From NCBI GenBank assembly GCA_040954595.2, contig CM082581.2, forward strand, positions 9,548,001 to 9,612,000: 64,000 nt of DNA, in the 5' to 3' direction. The position numbers and the translations under genes were made by a program. The notes beneath the pieces are model-generated. The model had not been told where the DNA came from and made no database searches. It saw only the letters and a program-made list of their open reading frames with translations. Numbering within the stretch: the stretch's first letter is position 1; every line of letters begins with the position of its first letter. Shown here piece by piece: positions 27,001 through 37,579 of this stretch. This stretch comes from Balanoglossus misakiensis. Lineage: Eukaryota; Hemichordata.

Positions 27001-29367
27001 ATTTAAATTTATTTCTGGGTTTTGGTATGACGGTAACACTTGCATGCTCATTGACTAAAGTAATCAAAGGCGAATTCCACGGTTGAAAAACGCAGGCATT
27101 AAATCCCACGAGACTCACAGCAACTGAAATCGTTTCCGAGATGTGTTGCGGTTTGAACTAAAGGGAAAGTTGCCATTTTAACGTGATAAGTCTAGGTTCA
27201 AAGGCTTCCATTTGAAAAATCTCAGTGATATTTTTCAAAAGCTTCCATTTGAAAAATCTCAGTGATATTTCTTTTCGATACTTTTTGTCAGAATTAAATA
27301 GATGGCCGAGTGCAGAGGTAACCGTGATGGGGCCTAATGGAAGTAAGGTCCAGGCGAATGTACTCTCCTCGCGGTGAAGGTGACATTCTCCCCTGAGCAA
27401 ACGTGCCGTCGGTGACTGCATGATTGATGAATATTATCAGCGAGCGTAATTTCCTGTTTTTCCCACCCGAAAACAGTCTGGCAATTTAAGAGCAATCACT
27501 GAGTGTAAAGTAATCTCAGCTACAAACAAACCTCGGGCATGCGTCGAGAACTTTTTGGTCACACTTTCTTTTAAGTGTCTACGTGCCAAAATTTCGTATC
27601 GATACACCCTGGGAAAAAATAGCTGCTCATTGCGAGATCTCGCGAGACTTGGCTAATTTACCGTAGCAACGGTTCGTAGCCAGATAATACAATCGTGAGT
27701 GGGTAACCTCAAATACTGACATTATTTTTGCATCTAGAGCGAACCACAGAATCGTTAATCCTGTCCGTAAACCTTTAACTTATACATGATACGGTGACAT
27801 GTAAAAGATACCATCTCTGCAAGGTATATTCACTGCACTGTATAGAAAACACTTTCAATATTTAATGCACAACCTAATCTTTACTGAGCTCATCCCACTT
27901 TGACATAGAATGATAGCTGGGATTAAATGACTAAGCCTATAAGCGTGAGCGCTTTTTTGACACGCAAAATACACGAACATGGCCGTTTACACCTGATGAG
28001 AGAAAGACAGCGGAAATTCATACAATATGCAAGGGGTACTTCTCGAATGTCGTTGCTGAACTAGATCCGCTAGTTCAAGATTAACCCACTATCGTAGTAT
28101 AGGTTATGTGAGGTAGACATCTGTTTGCATGGAGCCCAAGTTCTGACTCACTCACTCACTCATTCACTGACTGACTGATTCACTCACTCACTCACTCACT
28201 CATTCATTCATTCGTTCATTCATTCATTCCACTTGTTGTACGACCATGGTCTCTATCCTGTCTCCAGAGGGCCTTTTTATGTACTCGGAAAGGCTTCGCA
28301 TTTGATTATCTCCGGCCACAAAGCCAGTATGCATGTTAGCCCATTCGAAGTTTGTTTCGAAAGTGTATCAAATATTAAATGTTTAGGGCAATGACGATTT
28401 TGTAATGTGTTATTTGTATTTGCTTCTTGTTTTCTCAGGTAAGCTGGTGCCTTTCCTTGAGTACACCACCGCCCAGACATCCGTGTTGACGCTGGTCGCC
28501 ATCGCAGTGGAGCGGTACGTCGCATTCTGCCATCCTTTGAAGGCTCAGTACATTTGCACCACAAGTAGAACCACCAAAATCTGCGTTCTGATCTGGGTGG
28601 TCGCCGGGAGCTTCTGCATTCCATACACCCAGTTCGCCAAGCACGAGCAAGGCGTGACACCAGAGGGCGATGTTCAGTACACCTGCGGGACGTACATCCT
28701 CTCCAAAGAGTCCAAGGCCTACGTCATATTGGGCACCGTCCTCTTCTTCTGCGTTCCCTTCGTTCTGCTGGCTGGTCTGTACAGCGCCATCGCGCACGCG
28801 CTTCGCGTCAGCATGAAGGGCAGCATGAGCGGCGGCCTGACGGCGACGCCGAGGGACGGACAGCCGCGCACAACCAACGGCCATGGTCGCTCCAAGGCGC
28901 AGTACGACCTGGTGTCCAGAAGTGAATACACAAGAAAATGCTCGGATGCAAGCGAGTCCAGAAAGTGCTCCAAATCCTCATCTTCGAATGGTCCCCTACA
29001 AGCGAGACGTCGGGCTGTTTTCATGCTTTTCACGGTGGTCGTGGTCTTCTTTGTCTGCCTCTGGCCCCTGCGAGTTGTCACTCTGTGGTTCGTCTTCGGC
29101 CAACGTTCGACTTCCAGCTACAGTTACATGATGAGCATTTTGAACGTTGTAACATTCTGTCGAATTATGCTGTACCTGAATTCCTCCGTCAATCCGGTTC
29201 TATACAGCATCCTGTCGACGAAATTCCGGACCGCCTTCATGCGAGCCCTGGGCATTCGCCAGCGCAAATGCACTCGGAGTAACACGGCCATGACAACGCT
29301 TTCTATAGGCTCGCCCTTGAACAAGTCACCCATGCCGAGCCGAAGACATCAAAATATGTACGTGTAA
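8734..29367 (+). CDS. Neuropeptide GPCR, TRH/ETH-receptor-like (join 8734..9049, 28439..29367)
   Basis: Seven-transmembrane rhodopsin-class (class A) receptor, 414 residues after joining two exons. It would sit in the plasma membrane and couple a peptide ligand to G proteins. Visible: three N-glycosylation sites in the N-terminus (N6, N13, N18); TM1 with GVLGN (N50); TM2 with NLSVAD (D78); the disulfide pair C106 (start of TM3) and C188 (in YTCGTY, second extracellular loop); ERY (130-132) at the end of TM3; a long basic, Ser-rich third intracellular loop (about 228-296); CLWP (312-315) in TM6; NPVLY (357-361) in TM7; a C-terminal tail with C383. WVLGEVMCK, the HPLKAQY-x-CT-x-SR segment and FCR-x-x-LYLNS-x-x-NP recall thyrotropin-releasing-hormone and ecdysis-triggering-hormone receptors. 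That assignment is from family knowledge, not a search. The ATG at 8734 has a good initiation context (A at -3, G at +4). No signal peptide, as usual for class A. Confidence 0.85.
9109..9151 (+). repeat. G-rich tract near the exon 1 donor
   Basis: A run of 14 G (9109-9122) is followed by GGGGG-T-GGGG (9142-9151). The unit CCGTTTTTTCTTGGGGG is imperfectly duplicated. Four or more G tracts within 45 bases could form a G-quadruplex in the pre-mRNA, about 60 bases downstream of the splice donor. Confidence 0.8.
12141..12264. repeat. 62-bp tandem duplication
   Basis: Two head-to-tail copies starting at 12141 and 12203 (GCCACATTTCATCCTACTAT...). They differ at only a few positions near their ends, so the duplication is recent. 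Confidence 0.95.
13213..13255 (-). repeat. Dispersed repeat family B, copy 1
   Basis: Contains TCGAGATCTCGCGAGATCTCG followed by CAATGAGC. In reverse complement it matches the CTCATTGCGAGATCTCGCGAGA core of the copy at 27622. Two overlapping palindromes (CGAGATCTCG and TCTCGCGAGA) lie within it. Confidence 0.6.
15587..15605. repeat. (GATT)n microsatellite
   Basis: Four consecutive GATT units plus a partial one. Confidence 0.85.
24361..24373. repeat. Poly-G run, 13 bases
   Basis: Uninterrupted G homopolymer inside the receptor intron. Confidence 0.9.
25619..26083 (-). CDS. Hypothetical secreted protein, single open frame, antisense in the GPCR intron
   Basis: An ATG-initiated frame of 154 codons on the strand opposite the receptor; the ATG has A at -3. 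The first 25 or so residues form a plausible signal peptide: a basic start (MRDK), then a hydrophobic stretch (CIIISFIGALIF) and a small polar region. The remainder has two N-glycosylation sequons close together (NIT, NVT), several cysteines and a PPGRK segment that would fit a C-terminal amidation and cleavage signal of a peptide precursor. I recognise no family. No canonical AATAAA lies within the next 300 bases, and in AT-rich DNA of this size one frame this long can occur by chance. It may be a small secreted-protein gene or nothing. Confidence 0.2.
   Translation of the reverse strand: MRDKCIIISFIGALIFQSTSLSTQRMNSKQPRVRLELGTIVVNITPHAQKINVTREDGCWRLPPGRKISQEVSTSKYHATDQPQTILSLANIRHMIKSCVCICMYREFRALKIPYEYKLLAITKDVFCTESLQCEVDVNGRENSTLKSIKGLRK
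26909..26923. repeat. (TTTG)n microsatellite
   Basis: Three to four TTTG/TTGG units. Confidence 0.75.
27204..27270. repeat. 37-bp tandem duplication
   Basis: GCTTCCATTTGAAAAATCTC and the following bases occur at 27204 and again at 27241, identical over about 30 bases. Confidence 0.95.
27622..27672 (+). repeat. Dispersed repeat family B, copy 2
   Basis: GCTGCTCATTGCGAGATCTC, then GCGAGACTTGGCTAATTTAC and CGTAGCAACGG. The first half matches the reverse complement at 13213. The second half matches 31951-31995, where GCGAGATTTTG is followed by TTAATTACCGTTGCAAC. Confidence 0.65.
28143..28229. repeat. Compound (TCAC/TGAC/TCAT)n tetranucleotide array
   Basis: About 87 bases of tetranucleotide units that change from TCAC to TGAC to TCAC to TCAT. 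It lies about 210 bases upstream of receptor exon 2, within the intron. Confidence 0.95.
28439..29367 (+). CDS. GPCR exon 2 (TM3 to C-terminus)
   Basis: Begins with GT completing the C106 codon, then K107 onward, and ends at TAA (29365-29367). It encodes most of TM3 with ERY, TM4, the second extracellular loop with the partner cysteine C188, TM5, a long intracellular loop rich in Ser, Arg and Lys, TM6, TM7 with NPVLY and a C-tail of about 45 residues. Codon use is GC-rich compared with the flanking DNA. The exon boundary is set by the TTTTCTCAG acceptor. The in-frame bases upstream of it (from 28405) are intronic. Confidence 0.92.
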
Positions 29368-29644
29368 TTACTGGACACGGTTCTCTTGTTTTTATGGACC
29401 GACATCCGTCAACTTTTCAGACTTTCGAGGGTCTCTCTAACTTTTTGGAGGGACGCGCAATCGATGAAACTTATATATTTTCTTTGGGTTCGGCCATCAC
29501 TACCACCAGTCCTTCAGAAGTCGGATCTACTACAAACTTGTTCAATTGTCCATAACGAATTCGTGATTTTAACATTGATATGTTTTTAACAGTTACATTG
29601 TCAGGGCTGCTATGTTTAGTTAAGACAGTATGCACCTCTCAAAC

Positions 29645-29760
29645 CTTCTCTCAAAAAAATTGCACAAGGCAACTTTAAATTACTTCCTCTTGAAATTGAG
29701 AATTAAAATTAGGGGTCACCTTGCAAAATGTTAGAGCAACGCTGTCTCAAATTTTACATT
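29645..29760 (+). repeat. Dispersed repeat family A, copy 2 (partial)
   Basis: Aligns with 410-545 through AAATTGAGAAT(T/A)AAAAT and GGGGTCACCTTGCAAAAT, then diverges. It lies inside the likely 3' UTR of the receptor. Confidence 0.55.
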
Positions 29761-30402
29761 CTTATGCCCCCCGAACCCCTTCAGCAGGTACACGTAGGTA
29801 GGACAGAGGGTGGGTAGGTAGAAGGAAGATTTTAAAAAAATTATGTATTTCATTGATATGAGTGTTGAATTTCAAATTACTCTTGATTTTTCAACTCTGT
29901 TTAAACACACAACCTTATCTTGACCTTATATTTACATATTCGTATTTTTTTTGATAGTCCAAATGTTGATACAGTAAGGCGTTCAAACTGATAAAAACGT
30001 TGTATTCATGTCTGCGCCACCAACGACAAGAACATTGAACATTCTTTCTGCAGTGCCAATACAAGTCCTGAACAAATGTCATTGTAAATACTCGACACTT
30101 TTATCCGTGTAATAAATTTAAGAATAACTATTCCCACTTATCACAAATTGAAATTAACATTGAATGCTGATTTTGATTATTATCTACACACAGTAATGTA
30201 GAAAAGATATGTTGTAATGTATTAATAATTTCTGCGTTGTAATAACCCTAGGGTAAACAACCTTTACAGTTACGATACTTCTATATGTAAAACGTGGGCG
30301 TTATGCGCCGATAATTGTCTTGTGAAGGTGTGATTGCCACTGACATTATCATTCAATCCTTCGCGTGTATCACTTTGTAAATAGATACTTTGTCACGTTG
30401 TT

Positions 30403-30408
30403 AATAAA
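30403..30408 (+). promoter_or_regulatory. Polyadenylation signal for the GPCR gene
   Basis: AATAAA followed within about 10-25 bases by a GT-rich element (GTGGGTTGTAATGTGTGG, 30416-30433), the standard arrangement of a metazoan cleavage and polyadenylation site. An alternative AATAAA at 30111 lacks so clear a GT-rich partner. Confidence 0.55.
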
Positions 30409-30669
30409 CTATAATTGTGGGTTGTAATGTGTGGTAAAACAAGTCTTGTCTTTGCCTGTTGTAAAGGGAAGCTTGTGGTACTTCTATCGCAAACAAACTT
30501 AATGTCACGGTAACTTGCAAAATATACATCTCCGACAATGCGAGCCATCTTGCACTGTGTAGTACATATTGGTCAGTGGCTGGATTATTAGAGCTGATAA
30601 TTCGAAACGAATATTTCGGTGTCGTTTTGAGTATCAGGAGAAGAATTTAAACACGTGCGCACAACAACC

Positions 30670-30682
30670 GGGGGGGGGGGGG
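30670..30682. repeat. Poly-G run, 13 bases
   Basis: Uninterrupted G homopolymer. An 11-base C run follows at 30871-30881. Confidence 0.9.
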
Positions 30683-30870
30683 TTAATTTGCAACAGCGCG
30701 TCTGTAATCTTGGTCGTTGCCATTGTCATCGAATGTACACCACGGAATAGAATTCCAAGCCTTTGCTATAGGGTTGATTAGTTGACCAGCGGATAGTGTC
30801 ACCGAAACGCGGTCGCCTATACACGGTGCCAAAAGTACAGTAAGGTAATCAGATTTGTAGTAATTACTCT

Positions 30871-30881
30871 CCCCCCCCCCC
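30871..30881. repeat. Poly-C run, 11 bases
   Basis: Uninterrupted C homopolymer about 190 bases from the G run at 30670, giving two complementary tracts. Confidence 0.9.
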
Positions 30882-31381
30882 TCCATGTTCATTCGCCTGG
30901 CAAGGTTTAGGTGCATGATCCAGCCAAAAGGGTTTCATTTTAATTGACTGCATTTCGAACAAAGGATCGGGTGGCTATCTTGCCTAAGCAATGTAAGCAA
31001 ATACTTTTATGCATGCATTTACGCTGCACCAACTGAAATATAAAAGCCAATTGCTGCTTCATTCATTACCGGGTCTTTGGCGAGCGACTGAGCCGTGAGA
31101 CAGTGTAATGACTTCAGCGTTCGATTTCTTTGGTTAACCTCTGCGAATGAATCTCATAAACAGGAAACATCTGCTAAAATGGGAAATCAATGAATCACTT
31201 GGTAGCGCTGCTGAGTGAAGATATTACTTTATGAGTGAAGACAATAATGCTCGCAAATTGTACTTTGCCTACTATCAACACGGCAAATAAACATTTCGCC
31301 TACTACTGTTACTGCTTTCTACTTCCTCACGAAAAGGGCAGGTTGCGTCGGAAATGACAGAAATGTCTTCCGAATTACTCA

Positions 31382-31401
31382 CTCTCTCTCTCACACACAC
31401 A
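31382..31401. repeat. (CT)n(CA)n microsatellite
   Basis: Short CT tract directly joined to a CA tract. Confidence 0.9.
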
Positions 31402-31950
31402 CTGCCCGGAGATGTTCGCTCTAGGGTTACGAAATTAATTACCAGAAGACAAGTTTTAGCGTTCGGAAAGGTTTTCTCCGTGGCAGTAACTTCGTGCTAG
31501 TGAACAGACGCCGCCAAAACGAGTAGGCAACTGACAAGGTAGCCTGCTGTTCCCGCCAATTTACTGGTCACTACCACCTGCCTCGAGTGAATAGGCTCTC
31601 CCTTTGTAAATGGCATACTTCAGATCAGAAACTGAAAGATCATACTCCAACGCACACGAGTCCTATGACCAGAGAATGGGTTTGCAAAATCCTTCACAAA
31701 CCAAAAAAAAACGCAAAGGGTTTGTCTCCTCTTCAGAAGGTTAACAAGCAATGGTATTGTCAAACGTAGTACTCTATTGCCAATGCATTAATACAGAGCA
31801 CCACTTAATGGATAACGCTCAGATGTAATCAGACATCTAACGATACTATCACTTGAACTTGACGCTTACCTTCCCTGTGGCCTTCGAAGTTAACGAGTAA
31901 GCGTGCACTATCACCACCGTGTATACGCGTACTGACTATCTATGATTTCC

Positions 31951-31995
31951 CGATCATTGTGAAATCTCGCGAGATTTTGTTAATTACCGTTGCAA
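31951..31995 (+). repeat. Dispersed repeat family B, copy 3
   Basis: ATCATTGTGAAATCTCGCGA, then GATTTTGTTAATTACCGTTG and CAAC. It corresponds to 27625-27670 with scattered substitutions. Confidence 0.55.
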
Positions 31996-33843
31996 CTGAA
32001 TTCAAACCGAATGTACCCTTTTAGCTCCAGTCCTGTCCGGAGCGCGAGATTTGAACGCCACCTGTTGCTGTAGACCGTCCAATTGGAAGAGGCGGTTGCA
32101 CTTGACCAGGGCAACTGCAGCAACGAGGCGCCTTTCTATACACATAGTAATGAAAACCTTTTGCAAACGGAAATGGCAATCTTATTACGAATATTGCGTC
32201 CTCTAACAATGAAAGTACTTTGAATTTGCCCAGTTATATGGATTGCGACCTTTTTGCTTATTACTCTCGCCAGTAGCGCTAGATTGTGAAGATTGATAAG
32301 ACCCCCTCTCGAAAACCCCGATGGAACACTGCACTTGGATACCAATTACGCTTGAATCCCGGAGTGTTTGGACATCACTCGAACACCCCGGAGCTAGTGC
32401 CGAGATTTTGAGCACGCTTTAAGTGAATTGGCTATTTCAAGCGATACAAAGTACCGTACGGGAGGGAAATGCCATACGTTACTGCTATAGTAACCGCCGC
32501 GTCTGCCGCCATGCACCTGTGCGTTTTTAAGTTGTTTTTCGTTTCTGAAAAACTTGGTCGTGTTAGCAACCGATCACGATGTGTAGTTCTTATAGTTCGT
32601 TGTTGAGTTCATGCATGCGTATGGGTTCCATGTTTGACGTGTTTACACCGAAGTGGCCGTTCGTGCATTAATGAACAACGGCTTTTTCGCGAATAAATGT
32701 CACAAAAGAAGCTTCCACTCGCCCATAGATAAACGTGACAGCCGGGAAAAGCGATCCTTTAATCACGCACGGACGCTCTCAACGGGTCGATCTAAAATGT
32801 CATTATGACGGTGTGGAGATACCGTACCGGTGCATGTGCAAAGGGTTAAGTATTAATTCGCAGACATCGCCGAATCTATTCAGCCGAATCGCCTCTAGTC
32901 TTTTTACATGCATGTTTGCGTTACAAATTTCGTTTCCTCTCACATGTTGGTCTCAAACAAAAAAGATTAAAATTCTTGTGGTGCCGCCCGTCTGTTCATC
33001 ACCATCATTCCTTCCATAAACAGCCGTAGAGACTAAACCTAATCACGTGACGGTTCTTCTTCGTCTGTAAAAAGGTCTCTTAAAAATGGATACAGTGTAA
33101 ATTTAAAGGGTACGCAACGGGCTTTAGTCGACTAACTTATTTCATGGGCACAAGGAAAAGGGAAAGCATCTTATAATTAGGATTATCAGAGCGTGAAGCT
33201 TAATTCACAGTTGAAAAATAGTCTAGAAGAAAAGAAAAAACACTATACTATGTAATCAGGTGCGCTATACAATTATGATGTAACCCAGTAAATGACCCAT
33301 TAAGGAGGTCACTGGATATTTCCAATGTAAGAAAACTACTAGACACCAAGACAGGTAGTTTTTAAAGCTTGACTGCTCATCCTTAACGTTACCTCCCGCG
33401 ACAACATGGCTCACGGATTATATTTAACAGAACAGTAAACTAATGCCCCAAGCGAGCTTGACTACATTGTGAAAGTAGAGATGAATATATTATTCTTGTG
33501 CTCTAAAATTCGTGTTATCATTACCTACAAACGTCACTTTCACTTTCCCATCGGCCGGGTAACGCTTAAGTTCCACCTTCCAAAATGTCACGTGCCTCGG
33601 GCACGACCAAGACATGTTTGACCTCAATTCATTCGTGTAGGTTAATGCAATGGTATACGTGTTCACATACGGCATACATGACCACGTCATTCTGTATTTA
33701 ACGATAAATCAGATATACAAAGATTTCCAAAACATAGTCTGTGGTACATGTTACATGCAGTTAGAGTCTTCCTAATCGATCTGGAACGATGTTTATCGTA
33801 AAAAAAATCCGTCGGTGGAATCGTGATCTCAAATGACGATTAC

Positions 33844-33934
33844 ATTTTATAAACAGCACTCATGGCAAAATATTGTTTATTCTTCTTTATTCTAAGAATA
33901 AACAATATTTTGCCATGAGTGCTGTTTATAAAAT
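33844..33934. repeat. Perfect inverted repeat, 41-bp arms, 9-base loop
   Basis: Arm 33844-33884 is the exact reverse complement of 33894-33934; I checked base by base and found no mismatch. The loop is 33885-33893. Just past the right arm, AAATATTGTT (33932-33941) repeats part of the left arm in direct orientation. The transcript of either strand would fold into a long perfect hairpin. A miRNA-like origin, a template-switch product or a library artefact are all possible. Confidence 0.97.
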
Positions 33935-36900
33935 ATTGTTGCAGGTAATACACAAGGACAATGTACCATCGGCTCCCTGTTGGTGCAGTGTATGCGTACA
34001 TGTAGACCAGCCGTCGCCTCGGGTACGCCCTGTCCTCGTTGCTGCGACGACATTCAAAATATCTTGGGATTGGAGAGATGTCTCAAGTTAAAAAACGGGC
34101 GGTATAAAATGCATCTCTCACTATTCTCCGTATCCAACCATGCAGAAAATGTATACTTAATACAGTTTACAAGCTCGGCTTAATGACAGAATATGTTTGG
34201 GGTGATCCAAATACAGTTTTCCCCCAAAGCATCCGTATGCATTAAACTACCGAAAGAAATGTCAAAATCTACCGATGTATTAGACGCTTCGGGGTACTAG
34301 ATATGGTACTTCCGTGCAACGTGCTGTGTGCATTCGACGAGGCGACGCTGGACATGCAAGCCAGCCGAAAGCTTAATCTGATCACTGCTAATTCATTGAC
34401 CCGAGCAAGATCGTACAGATAGTGACGTATTCTAGTTCGCGTTATCTGACATAGATGCATGTGCGCTACCGTCCGCACATAATTATCATTATGAGAGAAC
34501 CCGGTTACAACCCAGCCTGCATCAAACAATTGTTATCAACCAAGGAAGAAATGGATCAGAATATCGTAAAGTCAGGGGCGTTTATTAAATGTGAAACAAA
34601 AATGAAATTTCCATATGCATATTTTAAGAACAGAGAACCCACTACTGCAGTTAACCCACGTACTATAACATTGTCTATCAACAAGTGAAGGACATAGCTC
34701 TGAAACCTGGCGAGTCAGCACGACGGTGAAATCACCTCGTAACATGAAAATTAAACCAAAGCGAGTTCGTCTGTTTACCCTCAAGAATTATAGCTTGGTC
34801 GGTTCTTTTGATTTAGCTGATTTGGAACCACGGCCCCTCCCTTTAGTGGAAGGATTGTGGTCATAACGAAGCTCACTATTTGTACAGGCCGTCTAGACTA
34901 AAATTCTCATATACGAGGATTAATCGTACTAATATTGGGTACATGTACATGTAGCTTGCTGCATATCAACGAGGCCGTAAAAAATCATTGTCGCCGTAAG
35001 CCTTAGGTCCCTTGCGTAATATTTCAAGCAGTCCCTGTTCTGCAGGACGGGTGTATCAAATTCAATCCGATGTACAAGACGACGAACTATTTTGTTCCGT
35101 GTGATAAACCACAGTTGTTAACCACGGCGGACAGAGATTTGCGTTCTGATATGTCTGGTCACGTGATCCAGACTGTCGCTTCCATATTCGTCTATCGTTT
35201 ATACGTACGTTTGAGACAAGCGTGCGTGTTCAGATGAACACAGATATGAGAATTGGCGAAGACCTCCGCTGCGATATCAAGTGAACCGAAGCCCAGGAAC
35301 TGAGTGAAATGGAGAAACGCAGGAATTCATTGTAATCGACGACATAGGAAAGGTGAAAGTGCAGTCTTTCAATGGGTTTGTAATTTGCGTTGCCAACGCT
35401 ACTTGCGTATTGTGTTTCTTGGATATTTTCTATGCTGGGAGATCTATTTGTGCGTCCACGTTCGGTGCGATTTCCCCTGCAGAAACGTCCTTTCGTTTGC
35501 CCAGGTTTGAATAAAGTAATATTAACTTGGATAAAATAGAATTTTAATTGAATTGAATTGAGTTGATTTGACATGCTTACCATTTATTTCAGTTTATTGA
35601 AATAAACGTCTTTATCAAATATTTGAAATATAGATCATTTTAATGATGTTATTGATCGTGGATTATTGGAATTCTTATTGTATCCAATTCAGTAGCATCA
35701 GTCGTGAAACATGGTCACATATAATATAGAAAAAACTGGTACGTGCATTTTTGGAGACAGCGGTATACCGCTCAAATCCACTGGCTGTTTTGCATGGTAT
35801 AGACATGAGTGTCTATTCTTCACCTGCGATCCATGCCTTAGAGTCAGTTTCAAACAACTTTAATATTTCTCAGATTCTGCGTTCTCCCCAAGCGTGTAAA
35901 TGAGCTGGAATTAATTGCGCTGAAATGGACCCAGGCGTATAATTACACTGCCCTGGTCGATTTCAATTTTTGACAATTTACAAGCCCATTATACATTGTT
36001 TTGCCGCGGTTCCAATTTTTTACATTCGAAAGCTGCAGAAATTCAATATAGGGACCTTGATGATGACGCAGATACTGTCCACGTGAAAGGCATCTTTTGC
36101 TTATTATCGCCTCATTAACCTGAGAGCGAAAGAAACTGTACACTGGTTGCATCTAACGTAAGTTATACTCTGGGGGGAACGGAGATAGCCTCCGGCGGTG
36201 GTCAAACGCAGAGGGCGGAATTGGTGATTGATCACCGGCGAGGTGGTTCTAAATAGCCGGTGTTGTCGGTGCCGAGGACCTCTTATAGTCTGGTCTCATC
36301 TCGCTCATTGAAGTCTCACAGGAGAACAATTAGAAGTCGTAGCTTTGACTTGTTTTTGCCTAAGGGCTCGACGGAAAATTGTATATTAGATCATGGATCG
36401 CGAACACCTGGGGGACGACGTAATGATTTTAACACTTATCTGTCCTACAGGTACCGTTTCTTACTGCAGTTTTATGGAGTTCGTATGTGTTTGGTCTGCT
36501 TGCTTGCCTGCCTGTCTCAGTCCTGTCAATCTGCGCGCCAGTCTGCCCGCCTCATTGGCTCTAAGCCAGTTAGCATTTCAAGTAGATATTTATCAGCGAC
36601 ACGGTTTTTGAAAAAATATAGGCCTATATAGTGACATTAAGACATCTGTATATTCCTGGTAAATACAGCCTGTACAATCAATCGATTTTATCTTCAACGG
36701 CACTTATTCTCATTCTGTACTTAATTTTATTCTACTAGAAGTTTTTGCCAAGGGCTTCTACCACTTCACTTCTTCGTCTTGAACGCCCTTTGAACTTTTG
36801 ATATTTACAGTGGAAAGTTTTTTCCATACAGTAATGCTTATTTGCAAACGCCTCTGGATCAATGTTCTCCGCAAATATGCTACATCGCCCGGTAAATTAT

Positions 36901-37220
36901 GCAAGTCTATCCGTGATCAATTTGTCGATATAACGAAAATGTTGTTACCGGTCCGTGGTAATTACAACTGTAGGTTTGCCAAAATCACTGCTTTGTTATT
37001 GACATTACGACATAATGTCGATACCAAATGACATTAATCAGAAAGTCAGTACTCGTCACCTATAATGAGATCAACAGTCTACAGGACTTTAAAATCGATA
37101 AAATCACACGACTTATTATTTCTAACTCAACTCCACTTTGCTGTGCTGTTACCAGTTGCGACTCAAACAGAGGGAACACACTCCTATACAAACTAACGAG
37201 CCCAATAAAAAACTTATTTC

Positions 37221-37579
37221 CCTATTACTTTTCAAAGTAATTTCGGGAAAGTTCTAATAAAGCAAAGGCCCGCATTATGTTCAGACCATCTGGTATTATA
37301 GAGGGAGTTCTTACGTAATAGAATTTGCGCAATAATCATATAGTCTCTGGAAAATGAAATAGTGAACACTCATAAATTCCAGGTTTTCAAAGACAGACGC
37401 CCTATTATTTTTCGAAGTAATTTCGGGAAAGTTCTAATAAAGAAAATGTTCACATTATTTTCTGACCATCTGCTCTTATGGTGGGAGTCTTTACGTAATA
37501 TAATTTGCGCAACAATCAGTCTTCGGAAACAAAAATAGTGAACACTCATAAATTCCATTTTTTTTTCAAAGACAGACGC
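37221..37579. repeat. 180-bp tandem duplication
   Basis: Copy 1 is 37221-37400 and copy 2 is 37401-37579. Both begin CCTATTA(C/T)TTTTC(A/G)AAGTAA and end TTTTCAAAGACAGACGC. The period is exactly 180 at the left boundary, with roughly 15% divergence and small indels. No coding frame is conserved between copies. Confidence 0.97.

Larger units (their letters stand above)
9050..28438 (+). other. 19.4 kb intron of the GPCR gene
   Basis: Bounded by GTAAGT (9050) and a pyrimidine-rich TTTTCTCAG (ends 28438); phase 1. The phase and the joined reading MC|K across TM3 fit the receptor family exactly. The intron holds G-rich DNA just after the donor, a 62-bp tandem duplication (12141-12264), dispersed repeat copies (13213, 27622), a 37-bp tandem duplication (27204), a 13-base G run (24361), one long antisense open frame (25619-26083) and a TCAC/TCAT array about 200 bases before exon 2. 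I found no alternative second exon. Confidence 0.85.
29368..30430 (+). other. Probable 3' UTR of the GPCR gene
   Basis: AT-rich non-coding sequence between the stop codon and the polyadenylation region near 30403. It contains a partial copy of dispersed repeat A (29645-29760). An earlier AATAAA at 30111-30116 could give a shorter transcript end. Confidence 0.5.

Noticed and set aside
28435-29282. Several frames of 69-149 codons on both strands across receptor exon 2
   Set aside because: They are shadows of the GC-rich receptor coding sequence, whose own frame carries all the conserved motifs.
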